A stretch of DNA of 64,000 nucleotides from Terriglobales bacterium (GTDB taxonomy: Bacteria; Acidobacteriota; Terriglobia; Terriglobales; Acidobacteriaceae): assembly GCA_035691485.1 (NCBI GenBank), contig DASSIZ010000013.1:80264-144263 (forward strand), read 5' to 3'. Positions 36,403-45,098 of the stretch are shown piece by piece. A program made the translations under genes and the position numbers. Position 1 is the first letter of the stretch; each line of letters opens with the position of its first letter. The notes beneath the pieces were generated by a model. That model was not told the origin of the DNA, made no database searches, and saw only the letters and a list, made by a program, of their open reading frames with translations.

Positions 36403-38493
36403 ATGCGACGTTTTAACTCAATACTTCTGTCCTTGTTGTTCGCCACGGCACTGCTCGCGCAGGCGCAGCAGAAGCCGCCGGCCCCCGTCGCCGAGCGCAC
36501 CCTCGAGCAGCAGTTCCTCGCCGTCCCCGACCCGCACCACGCCGAGCAGCACATGAAGATTCTGACCGCGGAGCCGCACATGGCGGGCACGCCGGGGGAC
36601 CGCAAGACGGCAGAGTACGTGGCGCGCAAGTTCCGCGAGTGGGGTTTCGAAACGGAAATCGTCGAGTACAAGGTGTGGATGAATTATCCGGCGGAGGTCA
36701 GCGTGGACGCAGTCACCCCCGCCGGCGTCATCATGCACGGTCCCACGCGCGAACACGTGCCCGGCGATCCCTTCCAGGACGATCCGCGGGTGGTGATGCC
36801 GTTCAGCGCCTATTCGCCGTCGGGCGATCTCGAGGCGGAGGTGGTGTACGCGAACTACGGACGTCCGGAAGACTTTGACAAGCTGAAGGAACTCGGGGTG
36901 GACGTGCGCGGCAAGATCGTGCTGGTGCGCTACGGGGAAAATTTTCGCGGGGTGAAAGCCTTCATCGCGCAGGAGATCGGTGCGGCCGGCATGCTCATCT
37001 ATTCCGACCCGATGGACGACGGATATTTTCGTGGCGACGTCTATCCCACTGGTCCGTGGCGGCCGGATACAGGCGTGCAGCGTGGGACCATCGAGTTGGG
37101 TTTCGAACATACGGGGGACCCGACCACTCCGGGGTGGCCATCCACGCCGGACGCCAAGCGGGTCAGTCCGCAATCTTCGCCCGACATTCCCAAGATCCCG
37201 ACCACGCCCCTGTCGTATCACGATGCATCTCCGATCCTGCAAGCGCTGCGCGGAACCGAGTCGCCGCGCGAGTGGCAGGGCGCTTTGCCCTTCACCTATC
37301 ACCTGGGACCGGGACCGGTGAAAGTGAAGCTGCACTTGAAGCAGGATTACGCCTACCGCAACATCTGGGACGTGATCGCGCGCGCTCGCGGCACGCGCTG
37401 GCCCGACGAGTGGGTGATCGCCGGAGCACATCGTGACGCGTGGGTGTACGGCGCGGTGGATCCAATCAGCGGCACCACCGCGATGCTGGAGGCGGCGCGC
37501 GGTATCGGGCGGTTGCTGCAGAACGGCTGGCGTCCCAAAAGAACCATGATTTTCGCCAGTTGGGACGGCGAGGAGCAGGGATTGATCGGGTCCACGGAGT
37601 GGGTGGAGCAACACGAAAAAGAATTGGAGAGCGCCGCCGCGTATTTCAACGTCGACACCGGCGCGTCGGGACCGGAGTTCCGCGCCTCGGCGGTGCCGAG
37701 CCTGCGCGGATTCCTGCGCGACATCACCAAAGTCGTGCCCAGTCCCAAGGGCGGTACGCTGTACGACGCGTGGCGGACCGCGGCGCGTCGCGAAAATGCG
37801 CAGGAAGGCGCGCCGTCATCGGAAACGACGATAGGAAACCTGGGCAGCGGCTCCGACTTCACCGCCTTCCTCGATCATTCCGGAGTGCCCGCCACTGACA
37901 TCCGCTCCAGCGGCCCCTACGGCGTGTATCACTCCGCCTTCGACAATTTCGCCTGGTACAAGAAATTCGGGGACACGACTTTTGTTTATACCCAGGAAGT
38001 GGCGCGCGTGTACGGCCTGCAGGTGCTGCGCATGGCCGAAGCCGGCCTGCTGCCGTATGACTACGAAGCGTACGGCAAGGAAATCGAGACTTACCTGGCG
38101 AGCGCGCAGAAGTCGGCGGCAGCGCATTTAGGCGACGGGGCGCCAGACTTCGAGCCGGCGCTGGCCGCATGCCGCGGTTTTGCGCGCGCCGCCGCCGCAT
38201 TGAACTCGATGGCGCGGACGGCGGCGCCCGAGGACCTGGACCGGCTGAACAAAATTCTTCTCGCCACCGAGCGCGCGCTGCTGCTGCCCGCCGGGCTGCC
38301 GCGGCGCCCGTGGTTCCGGCATGCGATTTACGCTCCCGCCGATTTGAAAGGCTACTCGGCTTCCACCATTCCCGGGGTCAACGAAGCCATTCAGCGCAAT
38401 GACGCGCCGGTTGCGGCGCAGCAGTTGAAGGAGTTGACGAACGCGCTGAACCGGGCTGCTGCCTTGCTGGAAAGCTACAAGAAATCGGACTAG
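36403..38493 (+). CDS. Secreted M28 metallopeptidase (glutamate carboxypeptidase II-like)
   Basis: Predicted product of 696 residues. A signal peptide (about 1-21) is followed by a protease-associated domain (about 100-330) and an M28 catalytic domain with the co-catalytic zinc ligands in order: AGAHRDAW (His), GAVDPISG (Asp), SWDGEEQGLIGSTEW (Glu-Glu), NVDTGASG (Asp) and VYHSAFDN (His). A C-terminal helical dimerisation domain (about 560-696) completes the PSMA/NAALADase layout. It probably releases C-terminal residues from peptides in the periplasm or outside. Confidence 0.92.
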   Translation: MRRFNSILLSLLFATALLAQAQQKPPAPVAERTLEQQFLAVPDPHHAEQHMKILTAEPHMAGTPGDRKTAEYVARKFREWGFETEIVEYKVWMNYPAEVSVDAVTPAGVIMHGPTREHVPGDPFQDDPRVVMPFSAYSPSGDLEAEVVYANYGRPEDFDKLKELGVDVRGKIVLVRYGENFRGVKAFIAQEIGAAGMLIYSDPMDDGYFRGDVYPTGPWRPDTGVQRGTIELGFEHTGDPTTPGWPSTPDAKRVSPQSSPDIPKIPTTPLSYHDASPILQALRGTESPREWQGALPFTYHLGPGPVKVKLHLKQDYAYRNIWDVIARARGTRWPDEWVIAGAHRDAWVYGAVDPISGTTAMLEAARGIGRLLQNGWRPKRTMIFASWDGEEQGLIGSTEWVEQHEKELESAAAYFNVDTGASGPEFRASAVPSLRGFLRDITKVVPSPKGGTLYDAWRTAARRENAQEGAPSSETTIGNLGSGSDFTAFLDHSGVPATDIRSSGPYGVYHSAFDNFAWYKKFGDTTFVYTQEVARVYGLQVLRMAEAGLLPYDYEAYGKEIETYLASAQKSAAAHLGDGAPDFEPALAACRGFARAAAALNSMARTAAPEDLDRLNKILLATERALLLPAGLPRRPWFRHAIYAPADLKGYSASTIPGVNEAIQRNDAPVAAQQLKELTNALNRAAALLESYKKSD

Positions 38494-38522
38494 CCACGCA
38501 TGAGCGCCGATACCAAGGTTGT

Positions 38523-39683
38523 TCAGCGCGCGCCGGGATAGAGCAGCAATCCGACTACGGCAGCTGCCGCGATGATGGCCGGCTCTGGCAGTTTCCATTT
38601 CAACAGCAATAGCAGGGTGACGGCGGCAATGATCGCCGTGGTCAGATCGCGCACCGCTCCTCGAGCGATCACCACCACCGCGCCGGCGATGGCGCCGACC
38701 GCCGCCGCTGTTACTCCTTGCACGAAGGCACGCAACAAGGTGTTGCCGGCAATCTTGTGGTAGTAGGGGCCGAGAAGCAGCACGACGGCGTACACGGGAA
38801 GAAACACGCCGGCGCCGGCGGCGAACGCGCCCGGAATTCCCGCGACCAGGTAACCGATAAACGCCACTGTAATGACGACCGGGCCGGGGGTGATCATGGC
38901 CACCGCCACGGCGTCGAGGAATTGCTGTTCGTTGAGCCAGGCGTGCTGCTGCACCACGCCGCCGTGCAGAAAGGGCACGATGGCCAGCCCGCTGCCGAAC
39001 ACGAACAATCCTGCTTTGCCGAAGAATAGCAACAATTGCCAGGTCTGCCCGCCGGCAAAGGCCGGAATCGCAGGCGCAAACAACAGCAGTAGGGTTGCCC
39101 GTGCGGCGCGCAGCTGCGGCCACGCTTTTACCGCCAGCGAGACCACGCCGCCCAAGACGAACAACCACGCAATCTCGCGCTTGGTGACAGCGGTAGATAC
39201 GGCGAGCGCGGCGAAGATCACCCACAACAGGCGGTCTTTTCCGAGCACGGTTTTGCCGAGCTTGGCCGCCGAACGCGCGATGATTGCGACCACTGCGGCG
39301 CCGATGCCGTAGAACACTGCCTGCATCCACGGCAGTCCTCCGAAGCGCACGTAGGCGGCGGCCAGCGCCAGTACCATGAGAAAGGAGGGCAGGATGAAGA
39401 CGGCGCCGACCAGGGTTGCGCCCAGAATGCCGGCGCGCACGTACCCGAGATACATTGCCAGTTGTGCCGCCAGGGGTCCGGGCGCGAGTTGTGCCAGCGC
39501 CAGGCCGTCGAGATACTCCTGTTTGGAAATCCAGCCGCGCTCGTCGACCAGGTCGCGCTGCATGTGACCGGCAAGCGCGATGGGTCCGCCGAAGCCGATG
39601 GTCCCCAATTTCAGGAAGTACAGGAGAAACGAACCGAGAGGCGCGAGCGGCGGGCTGGGCGCAGCGTCGGAGATTTTCATCAT
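38523..39683 (-). CDS. chrA: Chromate transporter ChrA family
   Basis: Predicted product of 386 residues with two homologous CHR halves. Each has the signature: FLKLGTIGFGGPIALAGHMQ ... LAQLAPGPLAAQLAMYLGY in the first half and FFGKAGLFVFGSGLAIVPFL ... VAMITPGPVVITVAFIGY in the second. The family moves chromate out of the cell, often by exchange with sulfate; some members have other roles. The start at 39683 has GGGGTGAG upstream. It follows ocd on the same strand, so pepE, ocd and chrA may be one transcript. Confidence 0.9.
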   Translation of the reverse strand: MMKISDAAPSPPLAPLGSFLLYFLKLGTIGFGGPIALAGHMQRDLVDERGWISKQEYLDGLALAQLAPGPLAAQLAMYLGYVRAGILGATLVGAVFILPSFLMVLALAAAYVRFGGLPWMQAVFYGIGAAVVAIIARSAAKLGKTVLGKDRLLWVIFAALAVSTAVTKREIAWLFVLGGVVSLAVKAWPQLRAARATLLLLFAPAIPAFAGGQTWQLLLFFGKAGLFVFGSGLAIVPFLHGGVVQQHAWLNEQQFLDAVAVAMITPGPVVITVAFIGYLVAGIPGAFAAGAGVFLPVYAVVLLLGPYYHKIAGNTLLRAFVQGVTAAAVGAIAGAVVVIARGAVRDLTTAIIAAVTLLLLLKWKLPEPAIIAAAAVVGLLLYPGAR

Positions 39684-39693
39684 CTCACCCCGG

Positions 39694-40689
39694 TCAGGCA
39701 GCAAGTTCCACTCTGTGTCCCGCGCCCGCGGAGAGCGCTCGTTCGTAGACCATTACAGCCGCCGCAACGTCTTCCAGCGCCACGCCGGTGCTGTCGAAGA
39801 TCGTGATCTCGTCATCACCGGTGCGGCCGGGCTTTTTGCCGGCGACGACCTCGGCGAGTTCCGCATCCTCCGGGTTCTCTCGCGCCTTCAGACCACGCTC
39901 GATAGCATGATGCAGCTCGCCCATGGAAGCGCACTGCTGGGCATCGTCCAGCACCAGGCGCGCACTCGCCAGCAATTCTGGCTCGATCTCCTGCTTGTAC
40001 GGATTGTCGGCGCCGACCGCGGCGATGAAGGTCCCGGTTTTGACCATGTCGCGTCGCACGAAGAACACCTCGCTCGGCGTGCAGGTGACGCACACATCGC
40101 TGTCACGCACGGCTTCGCCCACATCCGCCGCCGGCGTTACCTCCATTTCCAGCGCGGACGACATTTCTCGCGCAAACGACTCGGCCGCGCGCCCGTCCCG
40201 GTCGAACGCATAGGCTCGCTGGATGGGCAGGACGCGCGTGACCGCCTGCAGTTGCACGCGGCCCTGGTTGCCGCAGCCGCAGATCGTTACCACGGTTGAG
40301 TTCGCGCGCGCCATTCGCTTGGCCGCCACCCCGGTTGCCGCTCCCGTGCGTAGGATCGTGATCTCAATCGAATCCATCACCGCCAGCGGCGATCCATTAT
40401 CAGCGTCGCACAACATGATCACCCCCTGGATCGTGGGCAGACCGAAGCGCTCCGGGTTGGCGGGAAAATTTCCATTCAGCTTGGCGGCAAAGTAGGCATG
40501 GGTCGGGTCCATGGATGTCTTGATGTGGAAGCCGCCGCCCGGAAAGTGCGTGGAGAGGGTGCCCGATGACGGCGCCCGGCCTTCGCCTCGCAGCCGAAAC
40601 GCCTCCTCGACAGCAACGATGCAATCATCGAGCGAGAGCAGTTGCGCCACTTCGCGGCGCCGCAACAGGAGCGTCCCCGGCGACTTCAC
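39694..40689 (-). CDS. Ornithine cyclodeaminase / mu-crystallin family protein
   Basis: Predicted product of 331 residues from a GTG that overlaps the pepE stop (GTGA). Family features: GGGFHIKTSMDP and YFAAKLNGNFP in the N-terminal half, EITILRTGAATGVAAKRMA, the Rossmann motif ICGCGNQGRVQLQAV, and FIAAVGADNPYKQEI with DDAQQCASMGEL. Members include ornithine cyclodeaminase, alanine dehydrogenase and imine reductases; the sequence does not decide between them. Coupling to a dipeptidase suggests amino-acid use. Confidence 0.88.
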   Translation of the reverse strand: MKSPGTLLLRRREVAQLLSLDDCIVAVEEAFRLRGEGRAPSSGTLSTHFPGGGFHIKTSMDPTHAYFAAKLNGNFPANPERFGLPTIQGVIMLCDADNGSPLAVMDSIEITILRTGAATGVAAKRMARANSTVVTICGCGNQGRVQLQAVTRVLPIQRAYAFDRDGRAAESFAREMSSALEMEVTPAADVGEAVRDSDVCVTCTPSEVFFVRRDMVKTGTFIAAVGADNPYKQEIEPELLASARLVLDDAQQCASMGELHHAIERGLKARENPEDAELAEVVAGKKPGRTGDDEITIFDSTGVALEDVAAAVMVYERALSAGAGHRVELAA

Positions 40690-41411
40690 AGCGCCGCTCC
40701 CGATGCCTTGAATGGGTCCACCACGCTTCCTGGCGCGATTTCAAACGGACTCTCGCCGCGGCGAAAAACTTTCCCTCCGGTCGTTCCCTTCAGCACGACA
40801 AGGCCCTTTTCCACGCGCAGCATGGACCCTTCGCGAATTCCTACGACGGGCATCTCATTCTCCTCGTGGAATTCGCGCAGGCGGACCTCGCGCGTTTCGC
40901 CCATATGGGTGGAGTTCGGGTCGGCGTCGAAGTAGTGGCAATTGAGTTGGAACGCGATCAACCCGAGGGACGTCAGGCTTGGCGGCTCCACAATCGGCAT
41001 GTCGTTGGTGGTCCTGATAGTGGGGCAAGCGACCACCGACCCGGCGCTGGAGCCGATGTACGGCATGCCGCCTTCAACACGGGCGCGGATTACCTCGAGC
41101 AGCCGGTGTTCGTAGAGCGTTTTGAGCAGGCGAAAGGTATTGCCACCGCCGATAAACGCGGCCTCCGCCTTCTCCGCGGCTTTGCGCGGGTCGGGAGCGC
41201 GATGGATCGACTCCAGCGCGCAGCCGATCCGCTCGAAGCGCGCCTGCGCCGTCTCCGCGTAGCCATCACGGTCGAGCAGCGCGTAGGGCACGAACAGTAC
41301 GCGCTTCGTTCCGCCGAGAAAACTGCGCAGCTCCGCTTCGGCGTGGTCCAGGTATCCATGCCCGTGCTGGACAGAATTGCTGATCAGCAGCAACCGTTTC
41401 GTAGGCGTCAT
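40686..41411 (-). CDS. pepE: Dipeptidase E (peptidase S51)
   Basis: Predicted product of 241 residues from ATG at 41411 with AGGAGC upstream. The S51 triad is visible: the nucleophile Ser in YIGSSAGSVVACPT, His in FQLNCHYFDA and Glu in VVGIREGSMLRV. IGGGNTFRLLKTL is also typical. It hydrolyses Asp-X dipeptides in the cytoplasm. The stop overlaps the next gene by four bases. Confidence 0.9.
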   Translation of the reverse strand: MTPTKRLLLISNSVQHGHGYLDHAEAELRSFLGGTKRVLFVPYALLDRDGYAETAQARFERIGCALESIHRAPDPRKAAEKAEAAFIGGGNTFRLLKTLYEHRLLEVIRARVEGGMPYIGSSAGSVVACPTIRTTNDMPIVEPPSLTSLGLIAFQLNCHYFDADPNSTHMGETREVRLREFHEENEMPVVGIREGSMLRVEKGLVVLKGTTGGKVFRRGESPFEIAPGSVVDPFKASGAAL

Positions 41412-41513
41412 GGCTTGCTCCTGTCGCGTCTGGTGTTCCGGCAACCCCTGATACTTTACGACCTTCGGGACCGATATGGCAGAATAGGGACGAACTGGGG
41501 GAGAGGACGCCCG

Positions 41514-42095
41514 ATGAGCACGCAACCGGCGGTGACCACCTGTACCATCCAGCACTTCATCCGCGAACTGCGCAAGTTCCCCGAATCCGCGTTCCTGGAG
41601 CCGGCACAGTTGCAGCGCTTTCTCAATGCGCATCCGGTGGCGCCCGACACGCTCGCGCCCTACCTGCACTGGGACCGCCAGCATTACACGCGCAACCTGA
41701 TCGACAAAACGGCGCTGTTTGAGCTGGTGGCAATCTGCTGGGAGGTGGGACAGGGCAGTTCCATTCACAACCACCATCAGCAGAACTGCTGGATGGCGGT
41801 GCCGATCGGGCGCCTGCTGGTACAGAACTACCGCACCATCGCAGAAGACCTCACGGCCGGCAGATGCCGGATCGAGCCCACCGACATCGAGGAGATGAAC
41901 CCCACGCAATGTTGCGCGGTCGATCCGGCCGAACCGGTGCACAAGGTGTACAACCCGCCCGAGTTCAATCACCGCGCGGTCAGCCTGCACATTTATTCGA
42001 AACCGTTCGATTCCTGCGTTGTCTATTCGGAAGCGCAAGGCACCTGCGGCGAAATCAAGCTGAGCTACACCACCGAGTACGGAAAAAAACGCTAG
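41514..42095 (+). CDS. Cysteine dioxygenase type I
   Basis: Predicted product of 193 residues from ATG at 41514. The iron ligands are H85 and H87 (GSSIHNHHQQN) and H143 (PVHKVYN). R60 (HYTRNLI) and Y161 (SLHIYSKPFDS) match the substrate-binding Arg60 and Tyr157 of rat enzyme. C92, five residues after the second His, matches Cys93, the residue cross-linked to Tyr157 in mammals. It oxidises cysteine to cysteine sulfinate. It is divergent from pepE. Confidence 0.92.
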   Translation: MSTQPAVTTCTIQHFIRELRKFPESAFLEPAQLQRFLNAHPVAPDTLAPYLHWDRQHYTRNLIDKTALFELVAICWEVGQGSSIHNHHQQNCWMAVPIGRLLVQNYRTIAEDLTAGRCRIEPTDIEEMNPTQCCAVDPAEPVHKVYNPPEFNHRAVSLHIYSKPFDSCVVYSEAQGTCGEIKLSYTTEYGKKR

Positions 42096-42102
42096 CCGGC
42101 AA

Positions 42103-42180
42103 GGAAATCAGCCGCAGATGGACGCAGAGGAACGCGGATCTTGATTCTTCCTCTAAAAACCTCTGCCGCGTTTTTTGAAC
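42103..42180. repeat. Spacer repeat (aatcagccgcagatg...) before polA
   Basis: The unit aaatcagccgcagatggacg is related to aaatcagccgcggattatca at 56668. The rest (gcagaggaacgcggatc, cctctgccgcg) is phrase-like. It lies in the gap between cysteine dioxygenase and polA. Confidence 0.5.
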
Positions 42181-42236
42181 GCTCCACCCCGACCGCGGAT
42201 TTCCGGCCTCCGGCAATCTCTTGGTAAACTGAACTG

Positions 42237-45086
42237 TTGCCCGCACGCAGGAAATCCACGAAGAATGCAGAGCAGACCACGATTGCCGTGGCCGAGCCCG
42301 TGTCCGCGCCGGAGAAGACCCGGGTCGCAGACACGCGCCACACCGTCGCGAAGCCACGCATTTTCCTGATTGATGCCATGTCGTTCATCTTCCGCGCCTA
42401 TCACGCCATGGCGCGGCAGCGGCCGATGTCGACCCGAACCGGCATTCCTACCAGCGCCACCTATGTCTTCACCAACATGCTGCTCAAGCTGGTGAAGGAC
42501 TTTGCGCCCGAGTATCGCGCCGCTGTCTTCGACGTGGCCGCGCCCACCTTCCGCGACCAGCAGGCGGCGCAGATGTCCGCCGTCGGAAAGTTCGACCTCA
42601 AGACACAGAGCTTCCAGACCATCGAGTATGCCGGATACAAAGCGCAGCGAGTGGAGATGCCGGCGGACCTGGCACAGCAGATTCCCTACATCCGACGCCT
42701 GCTGGAGGCGTATCGCATTCCCATCCTCGAGATGCCGGGCTACGAAGCCGACGACGTGATCGGCACTCTTGCCCGCCAGGCAGCGGAGCAGGCGCACCGC
42801 GTTTACGTAGTTTCCAGCGATAAGGACATGCTGCAGCTGGTCAACGAAAAGATCTGCGTTCTGAATCCACCCAAGGATAACCTGCTGTGCGATGCCGCCA
42901 AGGTGGAAGAAATACTGGGGGTGCCGCCGGAGCGCGTGGTCGACGTCATGGCGCTGCGCGGAGACACGATCGACAATATTCCCGGCGCTCCCGGCATCGG
43001 CGACAAAGGTTCGGTGGACATCATCCGGCGCTTCGGGTCGGTGGAGAACGCGCTGGAACACGCCGCCGAAGTCGAAAAAAAGAGCTATCGCGAATCGCTG
43101 CAGAATTACCGCGAGCAGATTCTCTGGTCCAAGCGGCTGGTCACCATCGATGCCAACGTGCCGGTCACGCTCGAACTGGAGCCGATGCGCGCCGTCGATC
43201 CGGACGCCGCCGCCTGTCGCGAGCTGTTCACGGAACTGGAATTCAACGCGCTGTTGAAGGAATTTCTGCCCTCGGGCGTCGAGCTTGGCGAAACCGACTA
43301 CCGCGAAGCGGAATCCGCCGCCGATGTGGAGCGGGTCCTGAAAGCGCTGAGCGAAGACGCGCCGCTGGCGCTCGCCGTGGAGGTGGAGGCGGGTCGGGCG
43401 AACACGCCCGCCGCCGAGCCGGAGGAAGTCGAAGAGGACGAAACGGCGCCGTTGCCGCTCACCGCCGCCGTTCCGGAAGCGCGCAAGGCGGACAAGCTTG
43501 CCATCTCCGCGGCGCCGGGCCAGGCGCTGTCGATCACGCTCGATGACGGGGCGGCGTCGGCGCGGCTGAAGAAGGCGCTCGCCGATCCCAAAACTCCCAA
43601 GGCAATTCACGATTACAAGGCCGCCTTGCACGCGCTCTCGGGCTGGCCCGATCAATTGCACCACGCGGTCCGGCTCTCGGCAGTCGAGCACGACCCGATG
43701 CTGTACTCCTACCTTCTCGATCCGACGTACTCCAACCACGAACTGGCGCAGGTGGCGTTGCGGCACTTCAACCTGAAGCTGAGCGGGTCGGTGGCGGAAG
43801 CGGCCGACATCACCGGCCGCTTGGCGTCTTCCCTGGTCGAAAAAGTGGAGCAGGCGGGGCTGAAGAAACTCTACGCGGAGATCGATCTCCCCCTCGTGCC
43901 GGTGCTGGCGCGCATGGAAGATGCCGGAGTCAAGATCGATTGCGATGTGCTCGCCGAGATGTCCCAGCGCCTGGACCGCGACTGCCAGTCGGTGGCGCGC
44001 AAGATCCACGCGCTTGCCGGCCAGGAGTTCAACATCAATTCTCCCCGCCAGCTTGGGGACGTGCTGTTCAACAAACTGAACCTGCCGAAACCGGTGAAGT
44101 ACGGAAAGGGCAAGACCATCTCCACCGCGGTAGACGTGCTGCAGGACCTGGCGGCGGAGCACGAGGTTCCGCGGCTGGTGCTGGAATACCGCCAGCTTTC
44201 CAAGCTGAAGTCCACTTACGTTGACGCGCTCCCGGCACTGCTCAACCACTGCACGCGCCGCCTGCATACCACGTTCGATCCCACCAACACCGCGACCGGG
44301 CGGCTGTCGTCCAGGAATCCAAACTTGCAGAACATTCCCATCCGGACTGAGTTGGGGCGCGAGATACGAGCCGCCTTCATCGCCGAGCCGGGATGCGTGC
44401 TGCTGGCCGCCGACTACTCGCAGATCGAGTTGCGGCTGCTGGCGCATTTCTCCGAAGACGCGCTGCTGGTCGAGGCCTTCCGCCGCGGCGACGACATCCA
44501 TACCCTGACCGCATCGCAGGTATTCGGCGTGCCGCCACTGATGGTCAATTCCGAGCATCGCCGCCGCGCCAAGGTGGTGAACTTCGGCATCGTATACGGG
44601 CTTTCCGCCTTCGGGCTGTCGCAGACGCTGGGCATCGAGCCGAAAGAAGCCAAGGCTTACATCGAGGCGTACTTTGAGAAGTACGCCGCCGTGCGGCGCT
44701 GGCTCGACCGCACCGTCGAACAGGCGCGGCGCGAGCAGAAGGTGAGCACGCTGTTTGGGCGCGTGCGGCCGATTCCCGATATCTTGAGCAAGAACTCCAA
44801 CTTGCGCGGATTCGCTGAGCGGACCGCCATGAACACGCCGCTGCAGGGCACCGCCGCCGACCTGATCAAGATCGCAATGATCCGCATCGACCGCGAACTG
44901 CGGCAGCGCCAGCTGCGATCGCGCATGCTGCTGCAGGTGCACGACGAACTGGTCTTCGAGGCGCCGCAAGAGGAGACAGAAATCCTGCGTGCCCTGGTCC
45001 GCGAGCAGATGGAGCAGGTACAACCGCTCAAGGTTCCGCTGCTGGTGGAAATCGGTGTCGGCAAGAACTGGCGCGACCTGGAATAA
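42237..45086 (+). CDS. polA: DNA polymerase I with degenerate proofreading domain
   Basis: Predicted product of up to 949 residues from TTG at 42237; GTG at 42288 is an alternative start. The 5'-nuclease domain is intact (IFLIDAMSFIFRAYHAM, GYEADDVIGTLA, SSDKDMLQLV, GDTIDNIPGAPGIG). The polymerase domain is intact (DYSQIELRLLAHFS, KVVNFGIVYGLSAFG, QVHDELVFEAP). The 3'-5' exonuclease domain has lost its metal ligands: the DTE site reads VEV (381-383), the second Asp site reads DYKAALHAL, and the third reads VAEAADIT. It probably repairs and removes primers without proofreading. It is convergent with the next gene, 12 bp apart. Confidence 0.95.
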   Translation: MPARRKSTKNAEQTTIAVAEPVSAPEKTRVADTRHTVAKPRIFLIDAMSFIFRAYHAMARQRPMSTRTGIPTSATYVFTNMLLKLVKDFAPEYRAAVFDVAAPTFRDQQAAQMSAVGKFDLKTQSFQTIEYAGYKAQRVEMPADLAQQIPYIRRLLEAYRIPILEMPGYEADDVIGTLARQAAEQAHRVYVVSSDKDMLQLVNEKICVLNPPKDNLLCDAAKVEEILGVPPERVVDVMALRGDTIDNIPGAPGIGDKGSVDIIRRFGSVENALEHAAEVEKKSYRESLQNYREQILWSKRLVTIDANVPVTLELEPMRAVDPDAAACRELFTELEFNALLKEFLPSGVELGETDYREAESAADVERVLKALSEDAPLALAVEVEAGRANTPAAEPEEVEEDETAPLPLTAAVPEARKADKLAISAAPGQALSITLDDGAASARLKKALADPKTPKAIHDYKAALHALSGWPDQLHHAVRLSAVEHDPMLYSYLLDPTYSNHELAQVALRHFNLKLSGSVAEAADITGRLASSLVEKVEQAGLKKLYAEIDLPLVPVLARMEDAGVKIDCDVLAEMSQRLDRDCQSVARKIHALAGQEFNINSPRQLGDVLFNKLNLPKPVKYGKGKTISTAVDVLQDLAAEHEVPRLVLEYRQLSKLKSTYVDALPALLNHCTRRLHTTFDPTNTATGRLSSRNPNLQNIPIRTELGREIRAAFIAEPGCVLLAADYSQIELRLLAHFSEDALLVEAFRRGDDIHTLTASQVFGVPPLMVNSEHRRRAKVVNFGIVYGLSAFGLSQTLGIEPKEAKAYIEAYFEKYAAVRRWLDRTVEQARREQKVSTLFGRVRPIPDILSKNSNLRGFAERTAMNTPLQGTAADLIKIAMIRIDRELRQRQLRSRMLLQVHDELVFEAPQEETEILRALVREQMEQVQPLKVPLLVEIGVGKNWRDLE

Positions 45087-45098
45087 AGCGCGCCCTGC

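Noticed and set aside
42153..45023. Minus-strand open frame of 956 codons opposite polA
   Set aside because: Antisense shadow of polA with repetitive His/Gln/Arg composition and no motif.
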